From Staphylothermus sp. (GTDB taxonomy: Archaea; Thermoproteota; Thermoprotei_A; Sulfolobales; Desulfurococcaceae), in contig JAGHDU010000229.1 in NCBI GenBank assembly GCA_021159785.1, forward strand, positions 1-8,016: DNA of 8,016 nucleotides. Direction: 5' to 3'. The translations under genes were made by a program, and so were the position numbers. Within the stretch, counting starts at the first letter, position 1; the number at the start of each line of letters is the position of its first letter. The notes under the pieces were generated by a model that was given only the letters and a program-made list of their open reading frames with translations, ran no database searches and was not told the DNA's origin. This document shows, one piece after another, positions 6,481-8,016 of the stretch.

Positions 6481-7677
6481 TTATGCTTTTATAGTCTTTC
6501 CAATTCTCAGTTTGATTTCCTGGTATGTTGGTCCATGGGTGTATACGTATTTTAGTAGGGGTGGTGTAGCGAAGTTCGTAGCTATTGTTATGAGTATTGC
6601 GGCTAAATAGACTTCTGCTCCTAATAACCCGCTACTGTATCCAATATATGCTGCTATTAAGCAGAATTCAGCTCTTGGGAAGAGTCCTATGCCTATTCTT
6701 AATGCTGCTGTTGCAGGGTATCCTAGTAGGAATGATGTAAGTCCTCCGCCTAGGAGTTTGCCTAGAAATGCAACGGCTATCATGGCTAGGTAGAATGGTA
6801 TGTATTCTGGCGTGAGGGCTTTTTTGATATCTATGCCTGCTGTTGTGGTTATGAAGAATATTGTTGAGAATAGTATTGCTAGCATTCTGATCTTGTCTGA
6901 TACAGTTTTTGCACCCCATGCTTCTGATAAACCGAGTCCTACAGCGTATGCTACTACAAGGGGTGATAGATTAACATATTTGACTATGAGTGCTAGTCCT
7001 ATGAGGAGTCCTAGAACGGTTGTTAGGATTGCTTCATCTGTGTGGAGGTAGCTTGCAACTTTTGTTAGGTAGTTGCCGAATCTATGTAGTCCTAATACTA
7101 TTGCTAACCATATGAGGAACGCTATGATTATGATCCTAGCCATTGCTGATATATCAAATGTTGCTTCATGTATTAATGATACACCAGCTACAATTATTAT
7201 TAGTGCTACTAAGTCGTCTAGAACAGCAATACCCATAACAGTGTATCCCTCTGGTGTATTCAGCTTCTTTATCTCTATGAGGGTCTTGACGGATACACTT
7301 ATACTAGTAGCTTCCAGAACAGCACCAATAAAATAAGCTGAACGCGGTGGATAACCCCACAAAATACCAATAACATAACCAAAACCAAAAGCAGCTATTG
7401 CCTCACCAATAGTTATTATCCCATAATATGGTAAACTACGCATAAAATAACTATAATGAGTCTCCAAACCCGCGTAAAAAAGAAGTAAAACAACACCAAA
7501 AACCCCCAAAGCCCTAATCATATCATTAACAGGATACCATCCAAGAAAACTAGCACCAAAAACCAACCCAGCCAAAAGATCCCCAATAACAGTAGGCTGA
7601 CCAAGCCTAGCCATCAGCTCCTCAAAAACCCTAGCAACAACAAATGCAAAAAACAGAGCCAAAAACAAATCATACAA
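6481..7677 (-). CDS. CPA2-family Na+/H+ antiporter (NapA/Kef-like)
   Basis: A membrane cation/proton antiporter of the CPA2 family. Numbered from TTG 7677 (398 aa), it shows LGQPTVIGDLLAGLVFGAS (25-43), LLLFYAGLET (64-73), the ion-binding Asp pair in AVLDDLVAL (D154, D155), and the helix-10 lysine in AFLGKLLGG (K307). GLFPRAEF lies near the C-terminal end of the core. The Asp-Asp pair plus Lys is typical of electrogenic Na+/H+ exchangers such as Thermus NapA (386 aa, D156/D157, K305), and the near-identical numbering supports this start. No regulatory TrkA-N/RCK domain follows, unlike many Kef proteins. The frame stays open to GTG 7794, but the extra 39 residues are a hydrophobic run from a G/T-rich leader without a ribosome binding site. 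It is the first gene of a two-transporter operon. Codon usage changes sharply near 7300. Confidence 0.9.
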   Translation of the reverse strand: MYDLFLALFFAFVVARVFEELMARLGQPTVIGDLLAGLVFGASFLGWYPVNDMIRALGVFGVVLLLFYAGLETHYSYFMRSLPYYGIITIGEAIAAFGFGYVIGILWGYPPRSAYFIGAVLEATSISVSVKTLIEIKKLNTPEGYTVMGIAVLDDLVALIIIVAGVSLIHEATFDISAMARIIIIAFLIWLAIVLGLHRFGNYLTKVASYLHTDEAILTTVLGLLIGLALIVKYVNLSPLVVAYAVGLGLSEAWGAKTVSDKIRMLAILFSTIFFITTTAGIDIKKALTPEYIPFYLAMIAVAFLGKLLGGGLTSFLLGYPATAALRIGIGLFPRAEFCLIAAYIGYSSGLLGAEVYLAAILITIATNFATPPLLKYVYTHGPTYQEIKLRIGKTIKA

Positions 7678-7837
7678 AAACTCCTCCTCACCTACCAAAA
7701 CCCAACACCCCAACAAAAACAAAATAGTCGAAAAATCAAACAACAGATACAATACTAATAATATCACAAAAAACCAATAAAAAACACCACACACAAAAAA
7801 TAAAAACCCAAAAACAACTAAAAATACAACGAAACAC
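7320..7837. other. A+C-rich strand-asymmetric island
   Basis: The plus strand is extremely rich in A and C: 51 of 60 bases in 7621-7680, 51 of 60 in 7681-7740 and 52 of 60 in 7741-7800 by hand count. The plus strand further left is T+G-rich (only 17 of 60 A+C in 5221-5280). The stretch covers the 5' third of the antiporter gene and its leader, and ends at the tRNA. Positions 7678-7837 lie between genes and contain no clear TATA box for either neighbour. Confidence 0.75.
7683..7692 (-). promoter_or_regulatory. Strong ribosome binding site favouring TTG 7677 as the antiporter start
   Basis: The minus strand reads GGTGAGGAGG here, ending 5 nt before TTG 7677. It is among the best anti-16S matches in the window and is the main local argument for a TTG start over the upstream GTG at 7794. 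Confidence 0.5.
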
Positions 7838-7948
7838 GCCGCCGTAGTATAGCCCGGCCTAGTATGCGGGCCTGTCGAACGTCCCTCCCAAATTACGGGA
7901 GGGACGCATAGAAAGCCCGTGACCCGGGTTCAAATCCCGGCGGCGGCG
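7838..7948 (+). tRNA. tRNA-Asp(GTC) with an intron
   Basis: The exons fold into a full cloverleaf. The acceptor stem GCCGCCG (7838-7844) pairs with CGGCGGC (7941-7947), with discriminator G at 7948 as in tRNA-Asp. The D arm starts at 7847; its stem GTAT/GTAT has G·T wobbles at both ends, and the loop contains GCCCGGCCTA. The anticodon stem CGGGC (7867-7871) pairs with GCCCG (7915-7919). The spliced loop is CTGTCGA, with anticodon GTC at 7874-7876. The T stem CCGGG/CCCGG encloses TTCAAAT (7929-7935). A 36-nt intron lies between positions 37 and 38. The mature tRNA is 75 nt before CCA addition; CCA is not encoded. The arms closely resemble Thermococcales tRNA-Asp as I remember it. Confidence 0.95.
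7878..7913 (+). other. Archaeal bulge-helix-bulge tRNA intron
   Basis: A 36-nt intron at the canonical 37/38 position. Exon CTGT (7872-7875) pairs with intron ATAG (7908-7911) to make the 4-bp central helix. The two 3-nt bulges are CGA (7876-7878) and AAA (7912-7914), so cutting after the second base of each gives exactly the expected splice sites for the tRNA-splicing endonuclease. The intron body is a 10-bp hairpin, CGTCCCTCCC (7880-7889) with GGGAGGGACG (7897-7906), and a 7-nt loop. An A·C mismatch (7879/7907) sits between the bulge and this hairpin. Confidence 0.9.
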
Positions 7949-7953
7949 CTGTC

Positions 7954-7957
7954 TTTT
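7954..7957 (+). terminator. Probable oligo-T terminator of tRNA-Asp
   Basis: A TTTT run starts 6 nt after the discriminator base, a usual position for archaeal tRNA transcript ends. It is short, so confidence is low. Confidence 0.35.
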
Positions 7958-7968
7958 ACCATTATATG

Positions 7969-7982
7969 AAATTTATAAATTT
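7969..7982 (+). promoter_or_regulatory. Palindromic TATA-like element at the window end
   Basis: AAATTTATAAATTT is a perfect 14-bp palindrome containing a good TATA core (TTTATAAA). It may be the promoter of a gene beyond the right edge, with transcription expected to start near 8000-8010. A 6-bp inverted repeat (CTGTAT 7988-7993, ATACAG 8003-8008) follows, but it could be chance. Confidence 0.35.
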
Positions 7983-8016
7983 GGATTCTGTATTTTGTTT
8001 TTATACAGTGTATCTA

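Noticed and set aside
6668..7336. Open frames at 6668-6919 (-), 6800-7051 (+) and 7073-7336 (+)
   Set aside because: All fall within the antiporter gene in other frames and show no family resemblance or suitable ribosome binding site.
7250..7837. Replication origin or terminus at the skew flip
   Set aside because: The bias returns to T-rich after the tRNA, no origin recognition box or orc/cdc6 gene is visible, and the segment is only about 520 bp.
7838..8016. tRNA-Asp as an integration site for a mobile element
   Set aside because: No integrase gene and no second copy of the tRNA 3' end occur in the window. An element beyond the right edge cannot be excluded.
1..8016. CRISPR arrays, transposons or long repeats
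   Set aside because: No regularly spaced repeats, terminal inverted repeats or transposase frames were seen on either strand.

Overview
The window looks like the chromosome of a hyperthermophilic crenarchaeon with an AT-rich genome. A relative of Staphylothermus or another Desulfurococcales is my inference, not a proven assignment. The evidence is an archaeal primase small subunit overlapping a GINS gene (the linkage known from Sulfolobus), an aIF2-alpha–Nop10 pair, an STT3/AglB-like protein, archaeal TATA boxes with GGAGG/GGTG-type ribosome binding sites, and a tRNA-Asp split by a bulge-helix-bulge intron and lacking an encoded CCA.

Layout. Positions 2-865 (+) hold the C-terminal ~287 residues of DNA primase small subunit PriS, whose start lies left of the window. 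It overlaps by 8 nt a GINS subunit of the Gins51/Gins15 type (858-1364 +). A convergent small three-helix membrane protein of unknown function follows (1369-1749 -). It shares a divergent promoter region (1750-1917) with a large STT3-family membrane protein (1918-3945 +) in which the hallmark WWDYG motif reads YWGYS. Next comes a two-gene unit for translation and rRNA modification: aIF2-alpha (4019-4822 +) and Nop10 (4819-5019 +), joined by an ATGA overlap. After a 137-nt convergent gap there is a minus-strand operon of two ion transporters. A CPA2/NapA-like Na+/H+ antiporter (6481-7677 -, transcribed first) is followed 16-19 nt later by an ArsB/NhaD/SLC13-type permease (5157-6461 -). The window ends with intron-containing tRNA-Asp(GTC) (7838-7948 +) and about 70 nt that may carry the promoter of an off-window gene.

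How the genes work together. PriS and Gins51 belong to the replisome, aIF2-alpha and Nop10 to translation and ribosome biogenesis, and the two permeases probably to sodium/proton homeostasis. I see no CRISPR array, insertion sequence, integrase or toxin-antitoxin module, so this is mostly a core-genome region.

The two most unusual signals are (1) the STT3 homologue that seems to have lost acceptor-binding and metal-binding motifs, and (2) a sharply bounded A+C-rich island on the plus strand (about 7320-7837). Inside the antiporter gene this island switches codon usage from T-ending codons to A/C-ending codons.
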